This document shows, one piece after another, positions 30,368 to 39,975 of a stretch of DNA of 64,000 nucleotides. Within the stretch, counting starts at the first letter, position 1; each line of letters begins with the position of its first letter. The notes below the pieces were generated by a model. The model had not been told where the DNA came from, did no database searches, and saw nothing but the letters and a program-made list of their open reading frames with translations. Source of the DNA: Phymatolithon calcareum (Eukaryota; Rhodophyta; Florideophyceae; Hapalidiales); the NCBI GenBank assembly GCA_977006965.1, contig OZ345374.1, positions 1,612,001 through 1,676,000 on the forward strand, read 5' to 3'. Position numbers and translations under genes: made by a program.

Positions 30368-31111
30368 ATGGGCGCGAATGTCGGGTTTTCGCTCGCTGGA
30401 GGAGCAGTCCATTCGAGCTTTATAAGGGCTACCACGATCCCGGCCGTATCACCGCGGCGGTCGCTCGGCGCGACGCGGATGTGCACGCCAGCGCCACCGC
30501 CAAGTACGGAGCGACGCCGGGTGCGCGCACGCGATTTGGCTCGCGTGGCAGTTGCAGCCGCAGGAATAGTGGCTGGTGGCTGGCTTGGTGGTAGTGCTGC
30601 TCGGCGCGTGGACGGGGCGCCGCGTGCAGTGGCTGCGGAAGTGACGACGCGGCGCCCCAGCGATCCGATCCCGCTGAATGCGCTGGGAATCAAGCAGTCA
30701 GACTATCTTGGAGAGCGTGAATTGCGAATGCGAAAGACGACGCAGTATTCCGAAGCCGAGGAGGAGATCATGGAGCTTGAGGAGTATGAAGTGGGCACGA
30801 AGTGGTTCCGCGACTTGCAGGCGCTTTGGGCGGGCGTTGCAAGCGTCGCTGGAATCATGGTGCTTTACAAGGGTGGTGTGCTTTGGGAAAGATGGATCCA
30901 GGAACAGGAGCGGAAGGACATGGAGGAAGAGATTCAACTTACGGGTACTTTTATTAGTCCTCGAGCGGTGCGCAAGGACGATGAGGAGGAAGATGGGAAG
31001 GGGAAAGGAAAGAACAAGAAGAGCGGCGATGACGATGGCAAGCCTCCAATTGTTGGTGATTCTCCACCAGGTGGTATTGAAGGATTGAATAAGCTATTAG
31101 GAAAGAACTGA
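30368..31111 (+). CDS. Putative plastid membrane protein, unknown
   Basis: A 247-aa protein from the ATG at 30368; an upstream in-frame ATG (30323) would add 15 basic residues. From MGANVGFSLAGG the N-terminus looks like a red-algal plastid transit peptide (early Phe, then Ser/Arg/Pro-rich). It is followed by a second hydrophobic stretch (VAVAAAGIVAGGWLGGSA) as in bipartite thylakoid signals. The mature part has a Glu-rich helix (EAEEEIMELEEYEVGTKWF), one transmembrane helix ('WAGVASVAGIMVLYKGGVLW') and an acidic/Lys-rich Gly-containing tail. I do not recognise the family. It is convergent with RNR R1. Confidence 0.7.
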   Translation: MGANVGFSLAGGAVHSSFIRATTIPAVSPRRSLGATRMCTPAPPPSTERRRVRARDLARVAVAAAGIVAGGWLGGSAARRVDGAPRAVAAEVTTRRPSDPIPLNALGIKQSDYLGERELRMRKTTQYSEAEEEIMELEEYEVGTKWFRDLQALWAGVASVAGIMVLYKGGVLWERWIQEQERKDMEEEIQLTGTFISPRAVRKDDEEEDGKGKGKNKKSGDDDGKPPIVGDSPPGGIEGLNKLLGKN

Positions 31112-31430
31112 GCTAACACATTCGAGTGCATTTTTTGTGGTTTGCGAAGATCTTTTACGGACTTTGTGCTTTTGGCGTTACACTGTTGTTTGCTTTCTTC
31201 GCTGCTGCATGACTCAACGTCCCCACTAATTAAACCTCTTCATGTCGTGGATGCTCGCCCGAGTTGTCAGGAGCGAAGGTGGCAGAGGCGGACAATGGTT
31301 ATGAAATTGGATGTACCATAAAGCTGCAATCTTTACAAGGGCATGCGGTAAACATTAACAAAAAAACGAGTGCGACAGTGGATAAGGGTAGGCTGGCTAT
31401 CTCAGGGGGCTCAACTTTCGGCATCCAAAT

Positions 31431-33833
31431 CTAACTTCCACAGCTGATACAACCTTCCGGATTGTCAATAGAGCATGCAAGCGCTGCTTCTACATTCGCG
31501 GCCGCCTGGACAGATGCCTTCTCCTGTGCTAGCTTCGCAGCGGCAACGTCGGCCGGCGTCAATGTGAACTTGATAGCATCGGTGCTGGGCTTGGTCCTGA
31601 GATAGTACAGTCCGGTCTTGAGACCTGCTTTCCAGCCATAAAAATGCATCGAGCTGAGCTTACCAACGTTTGGAGCGGCCATATGGATATTCATGCTCTG
31701 GCTCTGGTCAATGAATGCCCCGCGGTCAGCAGCAAGTTCAATGATACGCTTCTGTGAAATTTCCCAAACAGTCTTATACAGTGCACGAATGTCTTCGGGA
31801 ATCTCCTCGACATTCTGCACGGAACCGTTTGCTGCGACAATCTTGTTCTTAGTTGCTGTGTTCCACAAGCCAAGAGCCTGTAGATCCTTCACGAGATGGC
31901 TGTTCACAATGCAAAACTCACCGGCCAGAACACGTCGAGTGTACAGATTGGACGTGTAAGGCTCGAAGCACTCGTTGTTCCCGAGAATCTGCGAGGTAGA
32001 CGCTGTGGGCATCGGTGCAACCAACAAAGAATTCCGCACACCATGCTTCGCCACCTTTGCCTTCAATTCGTCCCAATTCCAACGACCAGACGATGGCTTC
32101 ACGCCCCACAAGTCGAACTGCATCTGACCCTTTGACATTGGCGAGCCCTCATACGAGGAGTATGGACCTTCGATCTCAGCAAGCTCGTTACTGGTCTCCA
32201 CAGCAGCAAAATAAAGAGTTTCGAATATATCCTTATTGAGAACACGGGCTTCCTCGCTCTCGAATGGAAAACGCATGAGAAGGAATGTGTCCGCAAGACC
32301 CTGCACTCCAATTCCGATCGGGCGGTGACGCATGTTGGAGTTTCTGGCCTCCTCAATTGGATAATAGTTTCGGTCAATAATCTTGTTCAGATTCTTAGTC
32401 ACCATTGTAGTGACCCTTCTGAGCTCCTCAAAATTGTAATAGGGTTTCCCCTGTTGCGGCACGACGACAAACTTGTTAAGAGCAATAGAAGCAAGATTGC
32501 AAACGGCAACCTCATCCGGGGAGGTGTACTCAACAATCTCAGTGCACAAGTTGGACGACCGAATGGTGCCCAAGTTTTGCTGGTTACTCTTCCTGTTGCA
32601 AGAATCCTTGTAGAGCATATATGGCGTGCCGGTCTCGATCTGTGCCTCCAAAATGGCAAACCACAGCGCGCGAGCGTCGATAACCTTCCGCGCACGACCA
32701 TCCGCCTCATACTTGGTGTACAGCGCTTCGAACTCTTTGCCCCAGCAATCTGCCAGACCTGGTGCCTCATTCGGACAGAACAAACTCCAGGTCTTGTCCT
32801 CCTCGACGCGCTTCATAAATAAATCACAAATCCATAGACCGTAGAACAAATCGCGGGCCCGCTGCTCTTCCTTCCCGGTGTTCTTGCGGAGATTTAGAAA
32901 GTCGAAAATGTCTGCATGCCAAGGTTCCAGGTAGACAGCAAAGGCACCCTTGCGCTTGCCACCGCCCTGATCGACGTATCGAGCAGTATCGTTGTACACG
33001 CGCAGCATTGGTACAATACCGTTAGAAGTACCATTTGTTCCCCTGATGTAAGACCTTGTTGCTCGAATGTCATGAATCGCGAGGCCAATACCACCTGCAG
33101 ACTTGGAGATCACAGCGCAACGTTTGAGAGTGTCATAGATGCCCTCGATGGAATCATCGGTCATGGTTAACAAGAAGCAGGACGATAATTGCGGTCTGCA
33201 TGTACCGGCGTTGAAAAGAGTCGGTGATGCATGGGTGAAGAGCTTGGACGACATGGCATCGTACGTGGCAAGTGCGGCATCGAGATCACCGTAGTGAATA
33301 CCACATGCAACGCGCATGAGCATGTGTTGCGGACGCTCCACAACCTTACCATTCATGCGCAGAAGGTAAGAGCGCTCCAAAGTCTTGAAGCCAAAATAGT
33401 CATAGGAGAAGTCACGGTCGTAGATCACAGCGGCATCCAGTGTATCTTTGTTCTTTTTCACGAATTCGTAGACCTCCTCAGAAACCAGAGGGGCTGGTTG
33501 CTTCGTGTGCGGCGAGAGATACTTGTAGAGGATCTCAATCGTCTCCGAGAATGACTTGGTGCTATTCTTGTGTAAGTTGGATACGGCGATTCGAGATGCA
33601 AGCAGGGAATAGTCATGGTGCTTGGTGGCCATGTACGCCGCAGTCTCAGCGGCAAGATCATCTAGAGCGGATGTCGATACGCCGTCGTACACGCCGGTGC
33701 AGACCTTCTGCGCCACCTCAGTGACATCGACAATGGGGTCGAGTCCATAGGCGAGCGTCTTGATTCGGGCCGTGATTTTGTCGAACTTGACTGGCTGGCG
33801 ACGACCATCGCGCTTGATAACATGACGCTCCAT
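31431..33833 (-). CDS. RNR1: Ribonucleoside-diphosphate reductase large subunit
   Basis: An 800-aa class I R1 subunit, start at 33833 ([20 protein letters not shown]). The N-terminal ATP cone spans about 1-92. The substrate-side Cys lies in [11 protein letters not shown] (near 210), and the catalytic Asn-Cys-Glu triad in [11 protein letters not shown] (Cys near 429). The nucleotide and loop-2 region shows SKSAGGIGL and [17 protein letters not shown]. The C-terminus ends CISCGS, the swinging dithiol reduced by thioredoxin or glutaredoxin. It makes dNDPs with an R2 partner not in this window. The frame stays open 60 codons upstream but that part is unlike the family. Three E2F-like sites lie upstream. 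Confidence 0.97.
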   Translation of the reverse strand: MERHVIKRDGRRQPVKFDKITARIKTLAYGLDPIVDVTEVAQKVCTGVYDGVSTSALDDLAAETAAYMATKHHDYSLLASRIAVSNLHKNSTKSFSETIEILYKYLSPHTKQPAPLVSEEVYEFVKKNKDTLDAAVIYDRDFSYDYFGFKTLERSYLLRMNGKVVERPQHMLMRVACGIHYGDLDAALATYDAMSSKLFTHASPTLFNAGTCRPQLSSCFLLTMTDDSIEGIYDTLKRCAVISKSAGGIGLAIHDIRATRSYIRGTNGTSNGIVPMLRVYNDTARYVDQGGGKRKGAFAVYLEPWHADIFDFLNLRKNTGKEEQRARDLFYGLWICDLFMKRVEEDKTWSLFCPNEAPGLADCWGKEFEALYTKYEADGRARKVIDARALWFAILEAQIETGTPYMLYKDSCNRKSNQQNLGTIRSSNLCTEIVEYTSPDEVAVCNLASIALNKFVVVPQQGKPYYNFEELRRVTTMVTKNLNKIIDRNYYPIEEARNSNMRHRPIGIGVQGLADTFLLMRFPFESEEARVLNKDIFETLYFAAVETSNELAEIEGPYSSYEGSPMSKGQMQFDLWGVKPSSGRWNWDELKAKVAKHGVRNSLLVAPMPTASTSQILGNNECFEPYTSNLYTRRVLAGEFCIVNSHLVKDLQALGLWNTATKNKIVAANGSVQNVEEIPEDIRALYKTVWEISQKRIIELAADRGAFIDQSQSMNIHMAAPNVGKLSSMHFYGWKAGLKTGLYYLRTKPSTDAIKFTLTPADVAAAKLAQEKASVQAAANVEAALACSIDNPEGCISCGS

Positions 33834-33990
33834 GGTGGAGGGTGGAGGGTTGAAATGATAAGTCTCTGGTGCTTCGTGTCCTGCAGCAACCAGACTGCAC
33901 GAAAATCCCAGACTGTAGAATGTGATGAATTTATATTGTGTTTGAACGGCAAGGTTATGCTCGACGGGGACAGGCCAGTTCGTACACGCA

Positions 33991-34094
33991 CTCCCGCCAA
34001 AGTTACACTTCAAAAGACAGCTGTCGAAATTGGAGCGACATAATTGGGCAGTATTCCCGCCAACTGGTCTTTGATCTGAATTTTTGGCGGGGAA
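33991..34094 (-). promoter_or_regulatory. Three E2F-like sites upstream of RNR1
   Basis: TTTGGCGGGAG (minus strand, 33991-34001), TTGGCGGGAA (minus strand, 34054-34063) and TTTTTGGCGGGGAA (plus strand, 34081-34094) lie 158-261 bp before the RNR1 ATG. They match the E2F/DP consensus TTTSSCGC or its TTTGGCGGGAA variant. E2F control of ribonucleotide reductase at G1/S is established in animals and plants; its use here is inference. The divergent SDR gene (34462) could share them. Confidence 0.75.
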
Positions 34095-34271
34095 CCGAAA
34101 TCTACAATACCCACCGTGGAGCTCGTGCTATGACACCAGCTCGATCATCCTCCCATGCATGCAATAGAATGCTGAAATTTTCGAAATCAACAATTGTTGA
34201 CGCTATCATAAGCCAAATTACAAACAAAACAACTTTGAGAGTTTAAAACATTAGTAAAAATAATGCGTACT

Positions 34272-34345
34272 GTATACGTTCCTGCCAGTAATTGTGACGC
34301 CGCCATTAGAATTTCGGCGTCACAATTACTGTCAGAAATGTATAC
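34272..34345. repeat. Inverted repeat with 17-bp perfect core
   Basis: CAGTAATTGTGACGCCG (34286-34302) pairs exactly with 34315-34331 across a 12-nt loop. The outer GTATAC boxes (34272-34277, 34340-34345) extend the stem imperfectly to about 30 bp. It lies in the divergent region between RNR1 and the SDR gene, 117 bp before the SDR start. Confidence 0.85.
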
Positions 34346-34461
34346 TTAGCACACAGCACTAACTTTTTATCTTGTTCAATGTGATTCACAATAGCTCTGC
34401 TTCCTTCGCATCCTGGGCTTTGGTCGAGGGATCTCGTCGGTGCTAAACGCCCCCCCTCATC

Positions 34462-35304
34462 ATGCCTACAATTCAAAATGGGCTTCCTCTTGTTTTTCTA
34501 TATCTTCTTTATCGTGTTATGCACCGGTTCGCACGTGCCGCTCGCTTGCATCGCCATTTCAACAATCGCCATGTCTGGGTCGTTGGTGCATCACAAGGGC
34601 TGGGGCGCGCGCTGTGCGTTCGCCTGCATGCGCTTGGTGCTCGATTAACAATATCCTCTCGATCAATTGATCGCTTGGAAAAAGTGTCGTCAGAATGCGG
34701 AAACTGCACGGTCATCCCTCTCGATATTTCCTCCAGCTCGGAGTCTATACGAAAAGCATGGTCCAAAGCATCAAGTCTCGTTCCCGTGGATGACGTTATT
34801 GCAAATGCTGGAATAAACCACGGTGGCAAGCATTTTTCAACGCTTACTTCGAGTGAGATAGATTCCGTCCTAGACACAAATTTCCGTGGGGTCGCACACC
34901 TTTTTCACTCTGCTATTAACGGCGGGATGCGATCCGGTACTCTCTGCGCTGTGTCGTCCCTGGCGGCGTATCGTGGAGTTCCAGGCGCTTCGGTTTATTG
35001 CGCTTCCAAAGCTGCGTTAACGGCGATGTGTCAGGCGCTCAACGTCGAGCTCTTGGGAAATGACAGAAAGATTAACGTCGTTGCCGTGCACCCGGGGTTC
35101 GTCGATACACCTGCGATTCGAGGGCTGAGCCATCCGAAGCCATTCCTGTTGAGCGAGGAGTGTGCATCTGAGCTTATACTCGATGCTATTGCAATGGGAT
35201 ACGGACATTTTGGGTTTCCCTGGATAATGGAGCATATCGTAACCCGGTTTTCGAGAGCACTGCCGAGCCCTATCTACGACTATTTTATGCACTACATTGC
35301 TTAA
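34462..35304 (+). CDS. Membrane-anchored short-chain dehydrogenase/reductase
   Basis: A 280-aa classical SDR. The N-terminus (about 8-20) is a short hydrophobic anchor. NAD(P) binding is by VGASQGLGRA (41-50) and the NAG motif at 115-117. The catalytic Ser is 165 or 166 (CAVSSLAA) with Tyr179 and Lys183 in VYCASKAAL. The 'HPGFVDTPAIRG' segment is the usual substrate-loop entry. Layout resembles ER or lipid-droplet SDRs (for example DHRS7- or 3-ketosphinganine-reductase-like), but sequence alone does not fix the substrate. Confidence 0.9.
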   Translation: MPTIQNGLPLVFLYLLYRVMHRFARAARLHRHFNNRHVWVVGASQGLGRALCVRLHALGARLTISSRSIDRLEKVSSECGNCTVIPLDISSSSESIRKAWSKASSLVPVDDVIANAGINHGGKHFSTLTSSEIDSVLDTNFRGVAHLFHSAINGGMRSGTLCAVSSLAAYRGVPGASVYCASKAALTAMCQALNVELLGNDRKINVVAVHPGFVDTPAIRGLSHPKPFLLSEECASELILDAIAMGYGHFGFPWIMEHIVTRFSRALPSPIYDYFMHYIA

Positions 35305-36551
35305 CCCTGCGTAATCGTGTGAGCCCCAGTACACTATTATTTGGGTATGGCTAAGACTTGTGGATTGGTATCTATGACGCCGCAATTCTCGGTCCTAGTC
35401 GATGGCAACTCAAGGAAAGACCCGCACCATGAGTACTTGTGTGCTTCTTTTCCGTGAGAATTGTTTGGTTGAATGGCGGTCGAACTCTCCGGACCGAGCT
35501 CGGTGCTCCCCTTTTGTAACGTTGGCAAGAGCTGTGTGGCACTTTATCCTATTCAAAGAAAAATTCTCTGTCTGGCACATCACCGTGATTCACCAAAGGA
35601 CAGCATGCTGAGAAGAGAGAATACTACACTTATGTCTTCGTGCGGATACTGAAAGCTCGCGCTTGGGCAAAGAGTGTCTTTTGCCATAAGAATTGGAACT
35701 AAACTTATTTACATTATGTTCACCACATGTTTTGTGCAAAACATATTTTGCCCTGCCGGATCATTGTCACTGAGGTCGCCAGCTGAGCTGATGACGAGAA
35801 TGAAGGAATAGTGCTTTGAAAGAGTGGAGACGAGCAAAAACTGTGCGATTCGAAGCTGGAACGTAGAATCAAGACCTACTAGTAGACCCTCGATTCGTAA
35901 ACACGTTCATGGTATCTGTAACAGAGTGATTCAGAAGAAATTCACACTGTTCCTCAAGACATTAATTTGCTTGTCAGCATCTTTGCTATTGTCGCTCAGA
36001 AACGGTACTAGGAGGTTTTCAGTACTGTACAGTGCACTCAGTGTGTCTTCATGGCGTCATCACCTATAATTGAGAACACATTCTCAAAAGAACAGGGGGT
36101 AGAACGCTTTTATAGACCACCTGATCATACCATCAAACTCGGAGAGCAACTCTTTTCCGAAGATCTTTGCCACATGGAAAGACAGGAATCTTCGATACTC
36201 TAGGGCTTGCGTACGTACAAACTGTGTTGAAGATCGGCAAAAAAGAAATGCGACAGAGCTGCTAGCAACTTGCCAGCAGCCCCTTTCATTTACAGGAGAA
36301 TTTTAGTGGAAACCCATTCAGGGTCATAGTGACGCAATAGTGTGTCTTTACTTGCTGCCAAACTGTTAAGAATAAACATTTGCGTCTATTACGGCGGGAC
36401 AAGAACGCATTTTGTCTAAGATTGAATTAACATTATCTGTCAAAATACAAAAAGAATGAATAACGATTATCATCAACTTGGGCCCTTTAGAGTTAAGACT
36501 CGAGCGTATAGTCATGATCTGCGCAAAAAATTTCACGGTAAGCCCACGACT
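35305..36551. other. Long intergenic region, no gene seen
   Basis: About 1.25 kb between convergent SDR and Hint genes. Only short motif-free ORFs (35402-35611, 35824-36069). I see no repeat shared with the rest of the window. Confidence 0.45.
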
Positions 36552-38117
36552 TTATCTCAATACTTCGAGTGGATCTTTGCTAAGGGGAAGGCCTGAAAAC
36601 CAGACAGGCAAATAAGAAAGAATACCATGATCCGAGCGGTGAAACACTTTGTTCAACGGTGTTTGCCAACCGCCAAGCGAGTATAATCCACGAATAGGAG
36701 CCAAAAGAGAGTGAGCTGCGCGTGGGTGTACAGCTGTGGTATAACAAGACACTGCGACACCGTTAACCACAATATTTCCATCTACTGTCTGTGGGTTGTG
36801 CAAACCTTTCATCGCCACACGCTTTACAGCAACGACAACGTCCTCAAGCCCTGAAGCAAGAATAATTGTATCGCCAGACTTCACGTTTCGGGCAGCCGTC
36901 AAACCGACGGCGGTGCGTATGTAGTGACCTTCGCTAAGTTCCACAAAAGTGTAGGACTTCGCTTCAATGCGAACAAATTCATGCATTCCAGTGTCCTCCT
37001 TGTGCGTAAACATGAAAACATCAGAGAAAGAACTTGCTCCTGTTCGCACACGGTCCCCAATTCGCAAGGTTGACACTTCAACAATTCGACCAGACTCCAT
37101 CTCAACACTTGCTGTATTCGGAAAACATGAACGCTCTCCTGATGTTGTCGACGCCGAGGCCTGTGATTTGGACGCCGATGACGATGCGGAGACCGCTGCA
37201 GGAGACCGGCTCGGCGGCGGCTTCAGGGAACTTAATGGCGACTTGACCAATGGGCGCCGGCTGGGGGAGTTGGACGGCTTAGGCGGCGTCGCACGCGACG
37301 CCATTGGCGATGGACTGGCCGACGTCGGCTCAGGTGCCCTGGAACGAAGAGGCACGGTCGCTGCGGGACTGTTTGAAGGTTTCGGGGCAAGGACCGGGTT
37401 GTCAAGCGCATATGGATCCTTCGGCGGTGGAGCAACTGTTGCTATTGGACTTGCCGACGGATTCGGATCACTGAACGCCGCTGATTGCCCATCGACGTAG
37501 GCGCACAAATTCTGGTTGTTAAGCACAGAGACCATTCCGACGGAAAATTTAGGAAAGTAAGCGAACCCGAGATTGATATTCGTCATTGACGGGCTCATAA
37601 ACAGGAACACAGAGCCCCTTGGATATACGACACGTCCACCGCACTGACGATGCGCGCTCATTTCGATTCCGACATGAACGGGGTCAATTGCGTTGAGAGC
37701 AACGTAAGAACTTATTCCGCGGTTATTTGTCCTGAGTTCATTGTACACTTCAAGTAGACCTCTTTCCTTGGCAACACTTGCTTTCACGATATCGCGTCCG
37801 TTTACCACAAGCATATACTCATTTCTCTTCCCAGTTCCACAGCGTAATCCATTGTGAATGATCATGGAATGGGGGACCCAGAATACGTCGCCTCGGACAC
37901 GAGTCGGCTGAATGTCTTGATGAGTCAAACTTGCGGATGGGCATTGGATTCCATCGCGCTTCTTGCTTCCTTTGTAGAGCACTGCGTTCTTCAACTGCAC
38001 CGGTTTAAAGACCCGTGAGGCTGTTGTCAGATCGGGAGGTTGTTCGGGAATCAGAGCCGTGCCAACAATCTTTGCAAATAGTGTCACAGCACAAAGGTGT
38101 ATTGCGAGCGCCCTCAT
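36552..38117 (-). CDS. Secreted Hint (Hedgehog/intein-like) domain protein
   Basis: A 521-aa protein from the ATG at 38117. A signal peptide (about 1-21, ending VGTA) leads a Cys-containing extracellular domain (about 22-210). A Pro/Ser/Ala-rich linker (about 220-328) follows, then a Hint autoprocessing domain (about 331-475). The Hint domain starts at the expected nucleophile Cys331 (SCFPNTASVEM), has 'LRIGDRVRTG', and carries His398 in ELSEGHYIRT, where Hedgehog has TxxH (Thr is replaced by Ser). It continues 'VKSGDTIIL' and 'VNGVAVSCYTTAVHP'. Organisation resembles Hedgehog-type proteins: secreted ligand-like domain, spacer, C-terminal Hint. There is no C-terminal His-Asn/Cys of inteins, so cleavage rather than splicing is expected. 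Confidence 0.85.
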   Translation of the reverse strand: MRALAIHLCAVTLFAKIVGTALIPEQPPDLTTASRVFKPVQLKNAVLYKGSKKRDGIQCPSASLTHQDIQPTRVRGDVFWVPHSMIIHNGLRCGTGKRNEYMLVVNGRDIVKASVAKERGLLEVYNELRTNNRGISSYVALNAIDPVHVGIEMSAHRQCGGRVVYPRGSVFLFMSPSMTNINLGFAYFPKFSVGMVSVLNNQNLCAYVDGQSAAFSDPNPSASPIATVAPPPKDPYALDNPVLAPKPSNSPAATVPLRSRAPEPTSASPSPMASRATPPKPSNSPSRRPLVKSPLSSLKPPPSRSPAAVSASSSASKSQASASTTSGERSCFPNTASVEMESGRIVEVSTLRIGDRVRTGASSFSDVFMFTHKEDTGMHEFVRIEAKSYTFVELSEGHYIRTAVGLTAARNVKSGDTIILASGLEDVVVAVKRVAMKGLHNPQTVDGNIVVNGVAVSCYTTAVHPRAAHSLLAPIRGLYSLGGWQTPLNKVFHRSDHGILSYLPVWFSGLPLSKDPLEVLR

Positions 38118-38878
38118 GGCGACGGCCGGGGGTGGAGAGCTTGGCGGCAAACCGCAATTGAGCAACGGGCTCTTTTCGAAACCACTGATGGTATCTTCGC
38201 ATGAGGTAGACGTAACCTCGAGAACTGTGGATGTGCCCGATCGTTCTAAAGAAGATTATAACTTAAGAAATGCTGTGGTCGCTACATCAAAGAAAGACAG
38301 ATGGAAACAGTGCATTGAGTCAATTGCGAAAAGCAGCAAAACGACTCATTTGGGACGCACTGGTTCCGAAAGAGGACTCGTCGGCAAAACTTGACATGAA
38401 GATATTGTCTTGCCGCCAATTTGCAGCAACATATGGAAAGCAAGGGTTCCAAATTAGGCACCACTGGTCGCGCAAATCGGAATTGAGCCAGTTGAAAGGA
38501 TTTAAAATCAATACAGTCTGCGGAAGATCGACGCGGGAACAGCCTGAACACACTGTGTAGACTTAGGCTGCGTTCCGGAGTCCTGGACGTGGGGAACACC
38601 GGGGTTGGTGGTCAAGCGTGGAGTTTATGTACAAAGCACTGGCGTTCAGCATTCGTTAGAGTAACGTTCTGAAACCTTGCAAAGCTTCGTTATATACTTA
38701 AATCATGCAGTACAGCATATTCGCACTGGTGAAGCTCCACATCGTCTCAAAAGAAGCCTTCATAAATACACTGCTATCTGGCGAAAGAAGTCTGCATAAT
38801 TTATGCGACAAATCTTATATCACGATTGCGACATTGCAAACTTGCCCGACACTGCCCTAACCCGATGCACTGACACCG
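38118..38878. other. Upstream of Hint gene, no gene seen
   Basis: Overlapping short ORFs on both strands (38059-38599) look like chance frames. This region must hold the Hint gene promoter and the eIF3k 3' end. Confidence 0.45.
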
Positions 38879-39526
38879 CTACAGCATTTTCGACGCAACT
38901 TGCCGAAAGCTGAGCTGTTCGTCCATAGTTGGAGGACGTGGTTGATTCTCTTCATTGCTGGGCAACGTGATCACGCCACAAGACTCTTCCCAGCCCTGTT
39001 TCTTCAAGATGTTACCAATCGCCGCATTGTCGAGGTTAAGCAATTCACACAACGTGCTTTTGTCAATCGACTTGTAGCTCCGACCGATGACGCTGAGCAT
39101 GAACTCCCGCACACCATCGATTGATCCAGGGACTGACGCCAGTAACTCAGCGCAACTTCCAGATGCCTCCCAAAAGTCCTTGAAGCGACCTGTCTCAAGT
39201 AGGCCCTGCAGCTGTGTGATAACCGGAATAGGCTCATCGACCTGCTTGCGATCCGGGATGAGATACAACGCACAGAGGAAATCGGTGGATGGGAGGTTCA
39301 TCAAGGCTTTGATGAGGATTTTCGCAACCGTCGACGGATTGTACTTGTCCGGATAAAATTGATAGAGTTTGAGTACGGCAAGATTTGCGTCGGAATCGCA
39401 AAACTGATGCGACACTTGGTACTCCACATACTCTTCGAGTTTCGGAAGAATTTGAGGGTCGTACCGACGCGTTTGCAACAGCTCCATTACCTGGGCCTCA
39501 AGATTCTCCCCACCAGCACCCGACAT
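38879..39526 (-). CDS. EIF3K: Translation initiation factor eIF3 subunit k
   Basis: A 215-aa protein of the family's usual length (about 218). It has the N-terminal helical repeat 'RRYDPQILPKLEEYVEYQV' and LAVLKLYQFYP, followed by 'ILIKALMNLPSTDFLCALYLIP' and FKDFWEAS. The C-terminal winged-helix PCI-like part has REFMLSVIGRSYKSIDKSTL, 'LLNLDNAAIGNILKKQGWE' and a final YCSFRQVASKML-like end (here LSFRQVASKML). eIF3k is a peripheral subunit of the eIF3 complex on the 40S ribosome. It is divergent from the TrpD-like gene. Confidence 0.95.
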   Translation of the reverse strand: MSGAGGENLEAQVMELLQTRRYDPQILPKLEEYVEYQVSHQFCDSDANLAVLKLYQFYPDKYNPSTVAKILIKALMNLPSTDFLCALYLIPDRKQVDEPIPVITQLQGLLETGRFKDFWEASGSCAELLASVPGSIDGVREFMLSVIGRSYKSIDKSTLCELLNLDNAAIGNILKKQGWEESCGVITLPSNEENQPRPPTMDEQLSFRQVASKML

Positions 39527-39975
39527 GGTCGCGAAAGGGTTTCAGAGAACAATCACTTCAAAAAAGCGAACACAGAACTGATGCCAGTGGAGCGCAAAGG
39601 AAGAAAAATGGATTGGAGAGTTCTGTGCAGTCTCAATCTCACACAGCGTCTTCTTCGACGGCGATATCAGCAACGGAGGATTTATTCTAATGCACTGTAA
39701 GTCAAAGACGTGGACAGTAGTGAAATCGTTGTGAAAAGAACACAAAAGAAAGTGAAGTTTTGCGAAAATAAGCAGTATTTAAAAACAAGCCAATTGAAAC
39801 TGGGATGACATCCAACTTTGTCGGCATTTGATTGAGGTGGAGAATTGTTGATCTGGAACGTGCTTAGGGCGGTCCGCCTCCGTCCCGTCATTCCTTCTAC
39901 AGGGACGACCGCAGTCAGCAGCCGCGTCGAATCCACTCTCCGGCGAGTTGTGAACCTCCTTAGCGCTCAGGAGAA
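39527..39975. promoter_or_regulatory. Divergent promoter eIF3k / TrpD-like
   Basis: A 449-bp gap between two divergent start codons with no supported ORF. No TATA box or named site stands out. Confidence 0.5.
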
